Assembly (NCBI GenBank): GCA_944472135.2 | Contig: OX235262.1 | Coordinates: 166,779,509-166,843,508 of the forward strand | DNA length: 64,000 nucleotides | Direction: 5' to 3' | Origin: Trichobilharzia regenti | Lineage: Eukaryota > Platyhelminthes > Trematoda > Strigeidida > Schistosomatidae | Program-made: the position numbers and the translations under genes | The notes under the pieces: model-generated | Databases searched by the model: none | What the model saw: the letters and a program-made list of their open reading frames with translations, nothing else | Told to the model about the DNA's origin: nothing | Shown here: positions 63,880 to 64,000 of the stretch, in pieces | Layout of the letters: each line of letters begins with the position of its first letter | How positions within the stretch are numbered: the stretch's first letter is position 1

Positions 63880-64000
63880 GACGACGGTGTTGAAACCAGA
63901 ATTTGAAATGCAAGATGGACCGTCATTACTCTGAAATCAGTGGCGAAATTTGCTGCACTCAACCAGCATAAATAACAAAATTTGATTCGGATCTTCAACA
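63880..64000 (+). mobile_element. RTE-A fragment running off the window
   Basis: Reads as ARWTVITLKSVAKFAALNQH and then LIRIFN, matching ARQAFITLKSVWRSTAL in RTE-A. Truncated by the end of the window. Confidence 0.7.

Noticed and set aside
1..64000. CRISPR arrays, bacterial operons, riboswitches, rRNA genes
   Set aside because: No regularly spaced direct repeats with unique spacers and no rRNA-like sequence; this is eukaryotic repeat-rich DNA.

Overview
This window is nuclear DNA of a schistosomatid blood fluke (Schistosoma or a close relative). The AT-rich sequence, very short introns at the 5' end of a gene, a dense mix of RTE, CR1/Jockey and Penelope-like retroelements, and a SINE carrying a hammerhead-like core (the kind of element called S-alpha in schistosomes) all point that way. 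No sequence search was possible; names come from motif recognition. Family labels used here are mine: PLE-A to PLE-D (Penelope-like), RTE-A1, RTE-A2 and RTE-B (RTE-clade LINEs), CR1, SINE-A (hammerhead-core SINE), SINE-B1 and SINE-B2 (one tRNA-like head, two different tails), SINE-C (a second tRNA-like head), R1 to R3 (unclassified repeats).

The only host gene I can support is a six-exon PDCD10/CCM3 homologue at 424-2271 (+), 219 residues. Its first four introns are 28, 50, 42 and 35 nt. The fifth is about 1 kb and holds a PLE-C scrap and a hammerhead-like SINE scrap. The true last exon (2190-2271) was recovered by homology to the C-terminus of the family.

Everything from about 2.7 kb to 64 kb is a retroelement graveyard with many nested insertions. 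2.7-15 kb: CR1 endonuclease fragment, RTE-B copy, SINEs, PLE tails and a solo LTR (11037-11359). 15.1-19.9 kb: a near-perfect inverted repeat with 1.9-kb arms, each carrying an RTE-B reverse transcriptase, around a PLE-C spacer. 21.8-26.4 kb: a CR1 element that is nearly complete across its ORF2, inserted into a PLE-A, and itself interrupted by a GC-richer 574-bp insertion of unknown type. 26.6-29 kb: a 1.15-kb tandem duplication of an RTE tail plus PLE-C. 29.4-31.6 kb: two RTE-A copies in series. 32.7-38.9 kb: paired SINE-A copies, a CR1 split by PLE-D material, a PLE-C reverse-transcriptase remnant and an odd strand-asymmetric foldback. 39-52 kb: PLE-C, SINE-B1, CR1 in R2, a second solo LTR, PLE-B with a SINE-C inside, RTE-A2 and PLE-D. 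52-64 kb: SINE-A, RTE-A1, SINE-B2, an ancient RTE, PLE-A, RTE-A2 and a nested RTE pair.

The most interesting points are how these elements interact. Two SINE families share one tRNA-like head but carry different LINE-like 3' ends, one matching RTE-A and one matching CR1. Three dispersed RTE-A2 copies share the same reverse-transcriptase lesions, which suggests a catalytically dead lineage copied in trans. Hammerhead-like cores occur in SINE-A and in the 3' ends of PLE-D. The large inverted repeat carries a clustered patch of differences that looks like gene conversion. Element edges are generally good to about 20-50 bp unless a target-site duplication is given.
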